Positions 1-9,195 of a DNA stretch of 33,240 nucleotides are shown piece by piece; the first letter of the stretch is position 1, and each line of letters starts with the position of its first letter. Both the position numbers and the translations under genes were made by a program. Source of the DNA: Anaerolineae bacterium (GTDB taxonomy: Bacteria > Chloroflexota > Anaerolineae > B4-G1); NCBI GenBank assembly GCA_030612585.1, contig JAUWNP010000030.1, forward strand, positions 1 to 33,240, given 5' to 3'. The notes below the pieces were generated by a model that was not told the DNA's origin, did no database searches, and worked only from the letters and a program-made list of their open reading frames with translations.

Positions 1-142
1 GGGAGGGCGTAGGGGGCACGGTGGAGGTGACTTCAGTCGTGGGCAGGGTGGTGGGAATAGGGGTGGGAGTGTGAGATGGCTGGCAGGCGGTCAGCAGCAG
101 GCCGGCCAGTAAGATCAGGATAAGTAATTTATGGATGTTCAT
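1..142 (-). CDS. Lipoprotein, N-terminal part only (runs off the left edge)
   Basis: The reading frame opens with ATG at 142 and stays open to the window edge, giving 47 codons. A good ribosome binding site (AAGGAGA) lies about 6 nt upstream. The first ~19 residues form a hydrophobic signal peptide (start MNIHKLLILILLAGLLLTAC) ending in a lipobox LTAC, so the Cys at about residue 20 should be lipidated and the protein anchored outside the membrane. After it comes a Thr/Pro-rich linker, as in the other lipoproteins of this window. The gene follows the amylase gene on the same strand, separated by a palindromic repeat. A sugar-binding or extracellular carbohydrate-active role would fit that neighbour but nothing seen here proves it; the functional domain is outside the window. 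Confidence 0.7.
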   Translation of the reverse strand, partial: MNIHKLLILILLAGLLLTACQPSHTPTPIPTTLPTTEVTSTVPPTPS

Positions 143-263
143 TTGATTCTCCTTACACCGGTCTTCAGAGGCAGGGTGGAAAGCCCCCACCCCGTCTCCC
201 CCGTGAGAAGAGAGAAGCCTGCCTATTCCGCCCATAACCTATCTGTCCCCGCCATCCAAATAG

Positions 264-297
264 AGAAACCAGGTTTTTCGGAAAAAACCTGGTTTCT
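264..297. repeat. Palindromic repeat, copy 1 (15-bp perfect arms)
   Basis: The arms AGAAACCAGGTTTTT (264-278) and AAAAACCTGGTTTCT (283-297) are perfect inverted copies around a CGGA loop. The element begins 2 nt after the stop codon of the amylase gene. A second copy with 14-bp arms lies at 7618-7650, also just behind a stop codon. It may act as a terminator or RNA-stabilising hairpin, or be a small dispersed repeat. Confidence 0.85.
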
Positions 298-299
298 GG

Positions 300-1811
<1,512 letters not shown>

Positions 1812-2474
1812 TCAGAAGTTTAACTCCTCCATCTTGCCGGTGCACATATATATGACCCGCTCGCAGATGTTGGTCACCCGGTCGGCGATGCGCTCCAGGT
1901 TGTGAGTCACCCAGAGCAGATAGGTGGCACGGGTAATCGTCGTGGGGTCCGAGAGCATATATGTCAAAAGTTCGCGGTAAACCTGATCGTACAGGCCATC
2001 AATCTCCGCATCCCGCTTTGCCGTCTCCAGTGCCAGGGCTGGATCGCGCTCGAAGTATGCATTGAGGCTGTCGTGGATCATCCCCCGGTCAATCTCCGCC
2101 ATACGGGGAACGTCAATCAGCGGCTTCAGGTGCGGCTGACTGGCCAGCCGGATGGCGAGTTCTGCGACCCCACTGGCGTGATCGCCCATGCGTTCCAGTT
2201 CGGTGACGATGTGGATTGCGGCGACGATAGCGCGCAGGTCCCCGGCCGCTGGCTGCTGGGTCGCGATCAGCCTCACGCACCGCTCCTCAATGTCATACCG
2301 CCTGGCATTGATCTCCTCGTCACCAGCTATCACCTGGCGAGCCAGATCCTCATCCTGATCTCTGAGTGCCTGAATGGCCTTCTCAATGGCCATCTCCACC
2401 ATGCCCCCCAGGTACAGGATGTTATCGCGCAAATCTGTCAATTCCCGGTCGAATAACGCTCTGGCCTTAATCAT
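1812..2474 (-). CDS. phoU: Phosphate signalling/transport accessory protein PhoU
   Basis: A 220-residue all-helical protein with two PhoU repeats, recognisable by the start KARALFDRELTDLRDNILYL and the E/D-rich metal-binding type motifs such as ELERMGDHA (around 85-93) and NLERIADRVTNI near the C-terminus. PhoU links the Pst phosphate transporter with PhoR-type signalling and limits phosphate uptake. I start it at ATG 2474, preceded by GGAGGG with 6-nt spacing, rather than at the upstream TTG 2492. It lies 61 nt behind pstB and is coupled to the amylase gene downstream. No phoB/phoR or pstSCA genes occur in the window. The spacer to pstB (about 2501-2533) contains a degenerate GGCTAACAGC/CGGCCAACGG-type repetition. 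Confidence 0.92.
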   Translation of the reverse strand: MIKARALFDRELTDLRDNILYLGGMVEMAIEKAIQALRDQDEDLARQVIAGDEEINARRYDIEERCVRLIATQQPAAGDLRAIVAAIHIVTELERMGDHASGVAELAIRLASQPHLKPLIDVPRMAEIDRGMIHDSLNAYFERDPALALETAKRDAEIDGLYDQVYRELLTYMLSDPTTITRATYLLWVTHNLERIADRVTNICERVIYMCTGKMEELNF

Positions 2475-2535
2475 TTCATACCCTCCAGTCAATCGGGCGT
2501 GGCTACCGGCTAACAGCTATCGGCCAACGGCTGAT

Positions 2536-3288
2536 CTACCCCATCCTCCCGGTGATGTAGTCCTCGGTCAATCGCTGCGTTGGGCGGGTGAAGATCTTGC
2601 CCGTCTCGTCGTATTCCACCAGTTCCCCCAGCCAGAAGAAACCCGTGTAGTCGGAGACGCGGGCCGCCTGCTGCATGTTGTGGGTGACGATGACGATGGT
2701 GTAATGCTCGCGCAACTCCCGCATCAGGTCCTCAATCTGCAACGTGGCAGCCGGGTCCAGCGCCGAACAGGGCTCGTCCATCAGGATGACCTCCGGCCTG
2801 ACGGCCAGCACCCGCGCGATGCACAGCCGCTGCTGCTCGCCGGCCGAAAGGTCGAGCGCGGAAGAATGCAGTTCGTCTGCGACCTCGTCCCACAGCGCCG
2901 CCGCCCGCAGGCTCTGCTCGACCAGGCCGTCCAGCACACCGCCTCGTGCCAGCTCCAGCACTCGCGGGCCAAAGGCGACGTTATCGTAGATGGACTGGGG
3001 GAAGGGATTGGGCCGCTGGAAGACCATCCCCACCCGTCGCCGCAGTTCGACCACGTCCACATCCGGCGCGTAGATGCTCCGACCGTCGAGCAGAACTTCT
3101 CCCTCGACCCGTGTGCCGTGGATGGTGTCATTCATGCGGTTGAAGCAGCGCAGAAAGGTGGATTTGCCGCAGCCGGAGGGCCCGATGAGAGCAGTGATAC
3201 GCTGCTCCTCGGTGCGCATCGAGATGCCATGCAGTGCCTCGAAGTCGTCGTAGTAGAACCGCAGGTCGCGAGTTTCGATCTTGCTCAT
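2536..3288 (-). CDS. pstB: Phosphate ABC transporter ATP-binding protein PstB
   Basis: The ATPase of the high-affinity phosphate importer, 250 residues, the family's usual length. Seen: Walker [10 protein letters not shown] (36-44), Q-loop Gln91 in the PstB-typical [15 protein letters not shown], signature LSAGEQQR (147-154, a variant of LSGGQQQR), Walker B VILMDEP (167-173) and switch His203. Its usual partners pstS, pstC and pstA are not upstream; instead a divergent exporter operon begins, so they must be elsewhere in the genome. A promoter (TTGCCC-17-TACAAT) has its -10 box only 8 nt from the ATG, and there is no Shine-Dalgarno sequence, so the transcript is probably leaderless. I see no clear PhoB box. 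Confidence 0.93.
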   Translation of the reverse strand: MSKIETRDLRFYYDDFEALHGISMRTEEQRITALIGPSGCGKSTFLRCFNRMNDTIHGTRVEGEVLLDGRSIYAPDVDVVELRRRVGMVFQRPNPFPQSIYDNVAFGPRVLELARGGVLDGLVEQSLRAAALWDEVADELHSSALDLSAGEQQRLCIARVLAVRPEVILMDEPCSALDPAATLQIEDLMRELREHYTIVIVTHNMQQAARVSDYTGFFWLGELVEYDETGKIFTRPTQRLTEDYITGRMG

Positions 3289-3296
3289 CAGGGGAC

Positions 3297-3325
3297 ATTG
3301 TACCGCAAGCCGCTTGAACGGGCAA
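3297..3325 (-). promoter_or_regulatory. Promoter of pstB-phoU-amylase
   Basis: On the minus strand TTGCCC (3325-3320), a 17-nt spacer and TACAAT (3302-3297). The predicted start of transcription (about 3290) is almost at the pstB ATG (3288). Confidence 0.6.
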
Positions 3326-3390
3326 GTGCCTTGTTACGATCTCCCGTCCCAGGCGCAGCGAGATGACGCTCTCGTGCTCGTATTTGGGGC

Positions 3391-3419
3391 TTGACAAGTA
3401 ACTACATACCTAATATAAT
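3391..3419 (+). promoter_or_regulatory. Consensus sigma-70 promoter of the ABC exporter operon
   Basis: TTGACA (3391-3396), a 17-nt spacer and TATAAT (3414-3419): a perfect match to the housekeeping consensus. It precedes the ATPase gene by ~50 nt and excludes the upstream in-frame TTG at 3391 as a start. Confidence 0.9.
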
Positions 3420-3423
3420 TAGG
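3409..3423. promoter_or_regulatory. Palindrome over the -10 box, possible operator
   Basis: CCTAAT-ATA-ATTAGG is a perfect 6-bp inverted repeat centred on the -10 hexamer of the exporter promoter. A dimeric repressor bound here would block RNA polymerase. No regulator gene is adjacent, and an AT-rich palindrome could arise by chance. Confidence 0.4.
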
Positions 3424-3471
3424 CCAGTAAGGTCGAACTTGACGAGGGAGCGAAAGCAGAAACGAAAGACT

Positions 3472-4176
3472 ATGAACAAAGTCACACAGACAGCAAAGCA
3501 GGCACCTCTGATCCAGGTGGACAACGTGCACAAGTCCTTCTTGATGGGCAAGGAAGCGGTACAGGCGTTACGTGGAGTGACACTCGACGTGATGCGCGGC
3601 GAGATAGTCTGCCTGATGGGGCCCAGTGGCTCTGGCAAGACCACGCTGCTCAACATCATCGGCGGGCTGGAAGAACCCAGCCGGGGCCACGTGCTCGTGG
3701 ACGGCGAGAACGTCGTAGCGTTGTCAGAGGACGCACTGTCCGAGATGCGGCTGACCAAGATGGGCTTTGTCTTCCAGAGTTACAACCTGCTGGCCAACTT
3801 CACGGCGCGGGAGAACGTGGAAGTGCCGATGGCGCTGGCCGGGCTGAACCGGCGCGAGCGGCGGCGCAGAGTGGAGCGGTTGCTGGAGAGCGTCGGCCTG
3901 GCCGACCGGGCCAGGCACTACCCCAGCGAACTCTCCGGCGGACAGCAGCAGCGCGTCGCCATCGCCCGCGCCCTGGCCAACGATCCACCCATCCTCATCG
4001 GCGACGAGATCACCGGCGAACTGGACTCGGAGACCGGCTTCGAGGTGATGGAGGTCGTCGTCCGGCTCAACCGCGAACAAGGTACGACGGTCATCTACGT
4101 CACCCACGACCCGCGCATGGCCAAGTTTGCGGAGAGGCTGATTCAGTTGCGCGACGGGCGAATAGTAGAGATTTAA
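3472..4176 (+). CDS. ABC transporter ATP-binding protein, MacB/LolD type
   Basis: A 234-residue ATPase that should power the FtsX-type permease downstream. Seen: Walker [10 protein letters not shown] (50-58), Q-loop Gln102, signature LSGGQQQR (154-161), Walker B with ILIGDE (174-179) and switch His212. The D-loop region reads [13 protein letters not shown]: Ile replaces the Pro of the usual DEPTG, an oddity next to the catalytic Glu179. The ATG at 3472 is chosen because the in-frame codons above it lie within the promoter; the Shine-Dalgarno is weak. This family (LolD, MacB, FtsE-like) acts in mechanotransmission, export or lipoprotein handling rather than import. Substrate unknown. Confidence 0.93.
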   Translation: MNKVTQTAKQAPLIQVDNVHKSFLMGKEAVQALRGVTLDVMRGEIVCLMGPSGSGKTTLLNIIGGLEEPSRGHVLVDGENVVALSEDALSEMRLTKMGFVFQSYNLLANFTARENVEVPMALAGLNRRERRRRVERLLESVGLADRARHYPSELSGGQQQRVAIARALANDPPILIGDEITGELDSETGFEVMEVVVRLNREQGTTVIYVTHDPRMAKFAERLIQLRDGRIVEI

Positions 4177-4264
4177 GATTTGGTGATTTGAGATTTGGTG
4201 ATTTGCAGATTCAAGATTAGCAGATCTTAGATCACCAAATCTGACATCAACAAATCCAAAATCA
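4177..4264. repeat. AT-rich repeat cluster, left flank of the four-helix-bundle cassette
   Basis: GATTTGGTGATTTG occurs twice in direct orientation (4177-4190, 4192-4205). AGATTTGGTGAT (4191-4202) is inverted perfectly as ATCACCAAATCT (4231-4242). The block ends in ATCAACAAATCCAAAATCA (4246-4264), repeated with one mismatch at 4745-4763 on the far side of the next gene. Confidence 0.85.
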
Positions 4265-4275
4265 AGGGAGTGATT

Positions 4276-4641
4276 GTGGATCGGGATGAACTGAAGGCGC
4301 GGACGAAGGCGTTTGCGGTGCGGGTGGTGAAGATGACCGAGGCGTTGCCCAGGACGCGGGCTGCAGACATCGTGGCGCGGCAGGTGATCCGGTCGGCAAC
4401 ATCCGTTGGAGCCAACTACCGCGCTGCCTGCCGTGGTCGCTCTCACCGGGAGTTCGCTGCTAAAATCGGTGTTGTGGCCGAAGAAGCCGATGAGTCCCTC
4501 TACTGGCTAGAAATTCTGGTAGAAACCGGCCTGACGTCTGAAGCCAAACTCAAGAGCTTGATCCAAGAAGCCGACGAACTCACCGCCATCTTCACCGCCG
4601 CAAGCCACACAGCCCGTAAAAACAGAGACAAGAGAAAGTAA
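4276..4641 (+). CDS. Four-helix bundle protein (S23 / 23S rRNA intervening-sequence family)
   Basis: About 121 residues, all predicted helical, with the family's pattern: an N-terminal helix with KMTEALPRT, then IRSATSVGANYRAACRG and the long AAKIGVVAEEADESLYWLEIL helix. These proteins were first seen encoded in intervening sequences of 23S rRNA genes and are common as stray small genes; their role is unsettled, although a pentameric nucleic-acid-binding assembly has been proposed. GTG 4276 is favoured because AAGGGAG ends 5 nt upstream; GTG 4270 is an alternative that would overlap that site. It sits between an ABC ATPase and its permease, flanked by related AT-rich repeats, which points to insertion as a cassette rather than a function in export. 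Confidence 0.85.
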   Translation: MDRDELKARTKAFAVRVVKMTEALPRTRAADIVARQVIRSATSVGANYRAACRGRSHREFAAKIGVVAEEADESLYWLEILVETGLTSEAKLKSLIQEADELTAIFTAASHTARKNRDKRK

Positions 4642-4763
4642 GATTCTCAAGGATTTAAGATTCGGAGATTTAAGGTTGTCAGAGTAGCAAATCTCCAAAT
4701 CTGACATCTCCAAATCTGAGATCAGAAATATCTCCAAATCTAAAATCAACAAATCTAAAATCA
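4642..4763. repeat. AT-rich repeat cluster, right flank of the four-helix-bundle cassette
   Basis: It contains CTCCAAATCT-type units in three direct copies and opposed GGAGATTT/AAATCTCC arms. CCAAATCTGACATC is shared exactly with the left flank (4235-4248 and 4695-4708). The last 19 nt (4745-4763) match the left flank at 18 of 19 positions and directly abut the permease ATG, leaving that gene without a visible Shine-Dalgarno site. Confidence 0.85.
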
Positions 4764-4764
4764 G

Positions 4765-7611
4765 ATGATTGCGCGTTATGTCCTAAAAAGTTTCGCCCGC
4801 CACAAGGCCCGCACCGTCATCATGGTGCTGGCGCTGCTGGTCGTGACCACCATGCTGGTGACGCTCAACAACGGCGTCGAGTCGCTGCAGCGGCAGATCG
4901 TCGAGATCGTCGAGCGCGAGGCGGGCGAGCACGACATCACCATCACCCGAGCCGAGACCAGCCCCAACCAATACATTGACGTTGAGCGCATCTCCGCCAT
5001 CCTGTACGAGGCCGATCCGGCCGTGGTGGCGGTCTACCCGCGTTTCCTGGCGACGGTCGAACTGCAAGGGGCAGGTCAGATGGGCAACGGTTCGCTGCTG
5101 GCGCGCGCGCCCGAGGACAATCTGGGCCAGGTGACGATGCTGGAGGGGGAGTATAACCTGGAAGGTGACCACGTCGTCGTCCTGCGCGTGACGGCAGACA
5201 CCTTTGGCCTGGAGATCGGTGACGAGATTGACCTGAGCTACATAGTGCCGCTCTCCCGTATGAAGGGATACGACCTGCCGGAGGAGGCCAGCGTGGGCCG
5301 CGTGACGCGCCGCTTCACTGTCACCGGCATCGCGCTGGCCACCGGGCTGGGCGGCGGGGGGCAAAACGGCATCCTGGCCAACGTCGAGACGGTGCAGGAT
5401 TGGCTGGACGTGCCGGGCCGGGCCGAGCGGTTGGTAGTGGTGCTGGACGAGGCCGTCTACGGCTCCCTGAACACGCAGAGTTCGATCTTCCGCGTGCGGC
5501 GCATCGCCGAGAGGATGTACGACGCGCTGGGGAGCGAGGTCGAAACTTACGTCTTCTCGCTGGACAAGGCGCAATCGCTGGACTGGAGCGACGTAGCCTT
5601 TGCGGTCCTGCGGTCTCTCAGCGCTGTCTATGGCTTTCTGGTGATGGGAGTCGTCGGCCTGCTGATCTATTCGATCATCAACAGCAACGTGGAGGAGCGG
5701 CAGCGCGACCTGGCCTTCCTGCGTGTTCTGGGGGCCAAGCGACGTCACCTCTTCGGGCTGGTGATGATCGAGGTAGCGCTCATCGGGCTGATTGGCGTGG
5801 GCCTGGGGATCGCGGCCGGGCAAGCATTCAGCATCTGGGTGGTCGCACCTGTGGCGAACTACCTCATCACCCACACTGCTAGCGACGCGGGCCTAGAGTT
5901 GGGTATCGAGTTCCAGATGATGATCACCGTCGCCGCGATGGTTCGGGCAGCGGTGATCGCCGCAATCGTACTAGCACTCTCGGCCATCGCCCCGGCGCGC
6001 AAGGCGGCAGGCACCAAGGTCCGCCACGCCATCAACCCGGGCTCTGCCGACAGTCTCCAGATCGAAGACCTGGCCCGGCTGCGCTCGCGCAAGTTCGACG
6101 TGCGCATCATCATCGCCGGCATCGTACTGACCATTATGTGGCTGCTGATCTTCATCGGCAACAACTTTCTCTTTGTGCAAGGTAACGAGGCAGTCGTCAG
6201 CGTCTTCGGCTTCAGCGGCATGGCGCTACTGGTGATCGGGGTCAGTCTGCTCTTTTACGCGCTGACCATCCCCTTCGAGCGCATCATGATCTTGTTGAGC
6301 GGATTCGTCGCCCCAAGACTGTCCTTTTTCGCCGGGCCGAACCTGGTGCGCGCCAAACAACGGAACACCGTCATCTCGCTGATGGTCGTCTTTAGCGCCA
6401 CGCTGCCCACCTTCCTGGGGACGATGACGGCCCTGGAGCAAAAGAACTATGACGTCGAGGCTCGCTTTCGTTACGGCGCGCCGGTGACGGCCCAGGTGTC
6501 CCGCTGGGGGTGGCACTTTTTCGTCCAGAACACGGAGGGCCACCTGCTGCCGAGCTTTTTGACCGAGTTCCGCGCGGTGCCGGGCATCGCGCGGGCGGTC
6601 GGCCTGACGACCGAGTTCTCCGCAGAGGCGAGCAATCGGGTCGCGCTGCGCGACGCCGCCGTGCAGGTGCAGGGGCTGACGGGCACGCTGGACGGCATCG
6701 TCTACGCCGATCTGACCGAGTACCATACTGGCGGCCCGCACACCTTTGACGAAATCCTGTCCGAACCGGACACTATCATCCTGGGAGCCGGGTACGCGGA
6801 ATTTATGGACCTGCACGTGGGCGATGTGGTGCGCGTACCAGGCGAGGGCAAAGACCACGTGGTCAATATGCGCATCGCCGGCCTGATCGAACGCATGCCG
6901 GGTTTCGAGGGCTTTTCGCGTAACGAGAATTATGTGCGTCGGGGCCGCTCGCCGGGATTCGTCTCATTGGACACTTACATCCGCCTGACCACCGACCTCA
7001 CCGTCGAGGACGTCTGCACGCGCGGGTATTGCTCGCCCGCCGAGCGGGAGCAACCCATCATCACCAACATTATGGCGACGGTGGAGGACGGAGCGGACGA
7101 GGCCGAGGTTATCGGCGATCTGCGGGAACTCTTCTCCGACCAAACCAACGTGTGGGTGCGCTCGACCGCCGAGCAAATCCGCACCACCGAGCAGTCCATG
7201 CGCACCATGCGCGTGCTGATGCTCATCATGACGGTGCTGTCGTTCATCACCAGCATCTTTGGCGTCTTCGCCGTGGTCTACGTGGCGGTCTACGTGCGGC
7301 GGCTGGAGATCGGGATGCTCAAAGCGATAGGGATGCGCCGGAGAGACCTGGTGGGCGCCTTCGCGCTGGAGGCGGTGATGATGACAGTCAGCGCATCGCT
7401 GGCAGGCGTGACAGCAGGGACAGTGCTGGGCTACGTCTTTTACGTCAGCAACAACATGATGCGCAACACGCCCACGCAGTTGACCTTCGACTGGATAACC
7501 ACAGCGGCAATCCTGGTGATGGTCACCCTGGCGAGCGTCATCAGCGCGTCGCTGGCTGCGCGTGGCGTGGTACGGGGCAAGGTGACCATGATATTGCGGG
7601 AAGCTTGGTAG
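4765..7611 (+). CDS. ABC transporter permease, large FtsX/MacB-like
   Basis: A 948-residue membrane protein. TM1 (about 18-34) is followed by an extracytoplasmic domain of ~240 residues (MacB periplasmic-core-like). A first FtsX core follows (TMs near 280-305, 328-355, 392-411), then a central membrane block (445-470, 478-503, 533-553), a second large outer domain (about 555-810) and a second FtsX core (TMs near 812-845, 860-892, 912-933). This duplicated layout is that of the big single-polypeptide permeases of the LolC/E-MacB superfamily, which export or extract hydrophobic or peptide substrates. RRLEIGMLKAIGMRRRDLV after TM8 and RQRDLAFLRVLGAKRRHLF after TM2 are the paired ATPase-coupling segments. 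It pairs with the ATPase upstream and the adaptor downstream. The ATG lacks a Shine-Dalgarno site because the repeat flank abuts it. Confidence 0.92.
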   Translation: MIARYVLKSFARHKARTVIMVLALLVVTTMLVTLNNGVESLQRQIVEIVEREAGEHDITITRAETSPNQYIDVERISAILYEADPAVVAVYPRFLATVELQGAGQMGNGSLLARAPEDNLGQVTMLEGEYNLEGDHVVVLRVTADTFGLEIGDEIDLSYIVPLSRMKGYDLPEEASVGRVTRRFTVTGIALATGLGGGGQNGILANVETVQDWLDVPGRAERLVVVLDEAVYGSLNTQSSIFRVRRIAERMYDALGSEVETYVFSLDKAQSLDWSDVAFAVLRSLSAVYGFLVMGVVGLLIYSIINSNVEERQRDLAFLRVLGAKRRHLFGLVMIEVALIGLIGVGLGIAAGQAFSIWVVAPVANYLITHTASDAGLELGIEFQMMITVAAMVRAAVIAAIVLALSAIAPARKAAGTKVRHAINPGSADSLQIEDLARLRSRKFDVRIIIAGIVLTIMWLLIFIGNNFLFVQGNEAVVSVFGFSGMALLVIGVSLLFYALTIPFERIMILLSGFVAPRLSFFAGPNLVRAKQRNTVISLMVVFSATLPTFLGTMTALEQKNYDVEARFRYGAPVTAQVSRWGWHFFVQNTEGHLLPSFLTEFRAVPGIARAVGLTTEFSAEASNRVALRDAAVQVQGLTGTLDGIVYADLTEYHTGGPHTFDEILSEPDTIILGAGYAEFMDLHVGDVVRVPGEGKDHVVNMRIAGLIERMPGFEGFSRNENYVRRGRSPGFVSLDTYIRLTTDLTVEDVCTRGYCSPAEREQPIITNIMATVEDGADEAEVIGDLRELFSDQTNVWVRSTAEQIRTTEQSMRTMRVLMLIMTVLSFITSIFGVFAVVYVAVYVRRLEIGMLKAIGMRRRDLVGAFALEAVMMTVSASLAGVTAGTVLGYVFYVSNNMMRNTPTQLTFDWITTAAILVMVTLASVISASLAARGVVRGKVTMILREAW

Positions 7612-7617
7612 GAAGAG

Positions 7618-7650
7618 AGAAACCAGGTTTTCGGAAAAAACCTGGTTTCT
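7618..7650. repeat. Palindromic repeat, copy 2 (14-bp perfect arms)
   Basis: AGAAACCAGGTTTT (7618-7631) and AAAACCTGGTTTCT (7637-7650). Same element as 264-297, 6 nt behind the permease stop and within the exporter operon, so it could lower read-through into the adaptor gene or stabilise the upstream mRNA. Confidence 0.85.
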
Positions 7651-7677
7651 GTACGGAGCACGTACGGAGAATGGACA

Positions 7678-8853
7678 ATGAAAATGACGCGATGGACTCG
7701 GGTATTGTTGCTAATCGTGGCGGTCGCGCTGGTGGGGTGCGGCGCGCAGGAGGGCGAGATTCCGACGGACACGGTAGAGAATGCGGGCGGCACGCCACAG
7801 CCAACACTGCCTCCACCGCCGCCGGCCGGCAAGGCCATTGTGGCCGACGGCCAGTTGGCATCTCCCTATCCCAGCCTGGCGCTGGCCTTCGGCGGTGGGG
7901 TGAACGGAGAAGTACTGACGATCACCGTCAAGGCTGGCGACGTAGTCCAGGCCGGCGACTTGCTGGCCCTACTCGATGATACTGAGTTGCAGCGCGCGGT
8001 GGACGACGCGCAACTCGCGCTCGATCGGGCCATTGCCGATCGCGAGCAAGCACTTCAACAGTGGGAACGAGACGTCTCCGACGCCGAGCAGACCCTGGCA
8101 GCGGCGGAGCGTGCCCGCACCACGGCCCGTCTGGAATACTCGAACACCAGCCTGGAAGAGGCCCGCACCGCTCTCGACCGGGCGCGGCAGGCGGAAAAAG
8201 ACCGCGAGTGGGAATACAACGAGGCGCTCATGGCGTGGCCGCCCCGCCCGCTCAATGCATACTACGACGCCTGGCAGCGCGCCATCCGCGACCGTGAGTT
8301 GGCCGAGATGCGCCTGGCCGACGCGGAGGATTCCCACAGCGCCAATTACCTGAGGTTGAATACCTACGAGGAGGACGTGGCCCAGGCAAAGCGGAATCTG
8401 GCCGCGCTGAAGGAGGGCGTCGCGCCGGACTACGAGCGCGCGGTCGAGGACGCGGAGAGCCAATTGGCCCAGGCGCAGGAAGCGCTGGAGCACGCCCGTC
8501 TCACCGCGCCGTGGGCAGCCATCGTGCTCTCGGTGGACGTGGCCCCGGAAGCAACCATCAGCGCGGGCACGCCAGTCGTCACACTGCTCAGCATTGAGGA
8601 AGGTCTGCGTTTCGTCACGCAGAACCTGAGTGAGCAACACATCGCCGACATCTACCCCGGCCAGCAAGCGGTCGTCACGTTACGCACCTTCCCCAAGACC
8701 CCGCTGGAGGGAATGATCGAGGCGGTCGTCCCCCAGGTTGGGGAGGCAGTGGAGACGGATGCGCACTTCACCGTGCACGTGCGTCTGGCTCCCACCGACT
8801 TGCGGTTGCTGCCGGGCCTCACGGGGCGCGCTGAAATCCTCACGGAAGACTGA
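7678..8853 (+). CDS. HlyD/MacA-like adaptor lipoprotein of the ABC exporter
   Basis: 391 residues. The signal peptide ends in lipobox LVGC with Cys21, followed by a Pro-rich linker. A split biotinyl/lipoyl-like domain (about 55-103: GGGVNGEVLTITVKAGDVVQ) is interrupted by a long coiled coil (about 103-285, rich in Ala, Glu, Arg). It resumes with LTAPWAAIVLSVDVAPEATI, then a beta-barrel domain to the end (GLTGRAEIL). This is the membrane-fusion/adaptor architecture. In a probably single-membrane organism it would be a lipid-anchored extracytoplasmic partner of the permease rather than a bridge to an outer-membrane pore. GGAG stands 8 nt before the ATG. It completes the tripartite operon. Confidence 0.9.
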   Translation: MKMTRWTRVLLLIVAVALVGCGAQEGEIPTDTVENAGGTPQPTLPPPPPAGKAIVADGQLASPYPSLALAFGGGVNGEVLTITVKAGDVVQAGDLLALLDDTELQRAVDDAQLALDRAIADREQALQQWERDVSDAEQTLAAAERARTTARLEYSNTSLEEARTALDRARQAEKDREWEYNEALMAWPPRPLNAYYDAWQRAIRDRELAEMRLADAEDSHSANYLRLNTYEEDVAQAKRNLAALKEGVAPDYERAVEDAESQLAQAQEALEHARLTAPWAAIVLSVDVAPEATISAGTPVVTLLSIEEGLRFVTQNLSEQHIADIYPGQQAVVTLRTFPKTPLEGMIEAVVPQVGEAVETDAHFTVHVRLAPTDLRLLPGLTGRAEILTED

Positions 8854-8922
8854 GGCCAGGCTCCTCGGCTTGGCTGGGGGAACAATGCTCAGTTGAATTT
8901 TCCCTGAGTTCTCATTTCAGTC

Positions 8923-8951
8923 TTGACACCCAACGCATCTTGGGATATACT
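8923..8951 (+). promoter_or_regulatory. Strong sigma-70 promoter
   Basis: TTGACA (8923-8928), 17-nt spacer, TATACT (8946-8951). It drives the membrane-protein gene at 9196 and gives a leader of about 240 nt. Confidence 0.85.
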
Positions 8952-8956
8952 GAAAA

Positions 8957-9195
8957 CACTACAGCGGACATTGAGAAAGGAAGGGGTTTTCTATCGTCCA
9001 GCCGTCCGCTTTATTCCAAATCCGTTGTTGTGCCCCACAGCAACCACTCTCCGAGAACTCCAGAAAGGAGGTGATTACAGCAACTTTGACACCTATAGCC
9101 ATTTGAGGCCCCTGCCGCGGGTGCCTCAGAAAGAGAATGGTCTCTCCCCCGCTGACGCCCTGTTCGTTACTGAATACTACTGCAAGGAGTGAACA
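8957..9195 (+). promoter_or_regulatory. Long structured 5' leader with a 14-nt ribosome-binding match and a tiny ORF
   Basis: AGAAAGGAGGTGAT (9062-9075) matches the complement of the common bacterial 16S rRNA 3' end over its full length. It is not placed before a normal gene: the frame through it (GTG 9071, or TTG 9086) ends at TGA 9104-9106 after 11 or 6 codons. Right behind lies a hairpin (TGAGGC about 9104-9109, GCCTCA about 9123-9128, GC-rich inner part) and then a GAGA/TCTC stem. A standard AAGGAG precedes the real start at 9196. It could be a leader-peptide or ribosome-standby element. I recognise no known riboswitch. Confidence 0.5.

Noticed and set aside
3289..3390. PhoB box upstream of pstB
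   Set aside because: No pair of conserved Pho-box repeats could be made out.
3391..3471. Upstream extension of the ABC ATPase
   Set aside because: The extra codons lie within a consensus promoter and upstream of the expected transcription start.
8923..9192. 89-codon open frame before the membrane-protein gene
   Set aside because: Its TTG start is the promoter -35 box itself, and it runs through hairpins of the leader.
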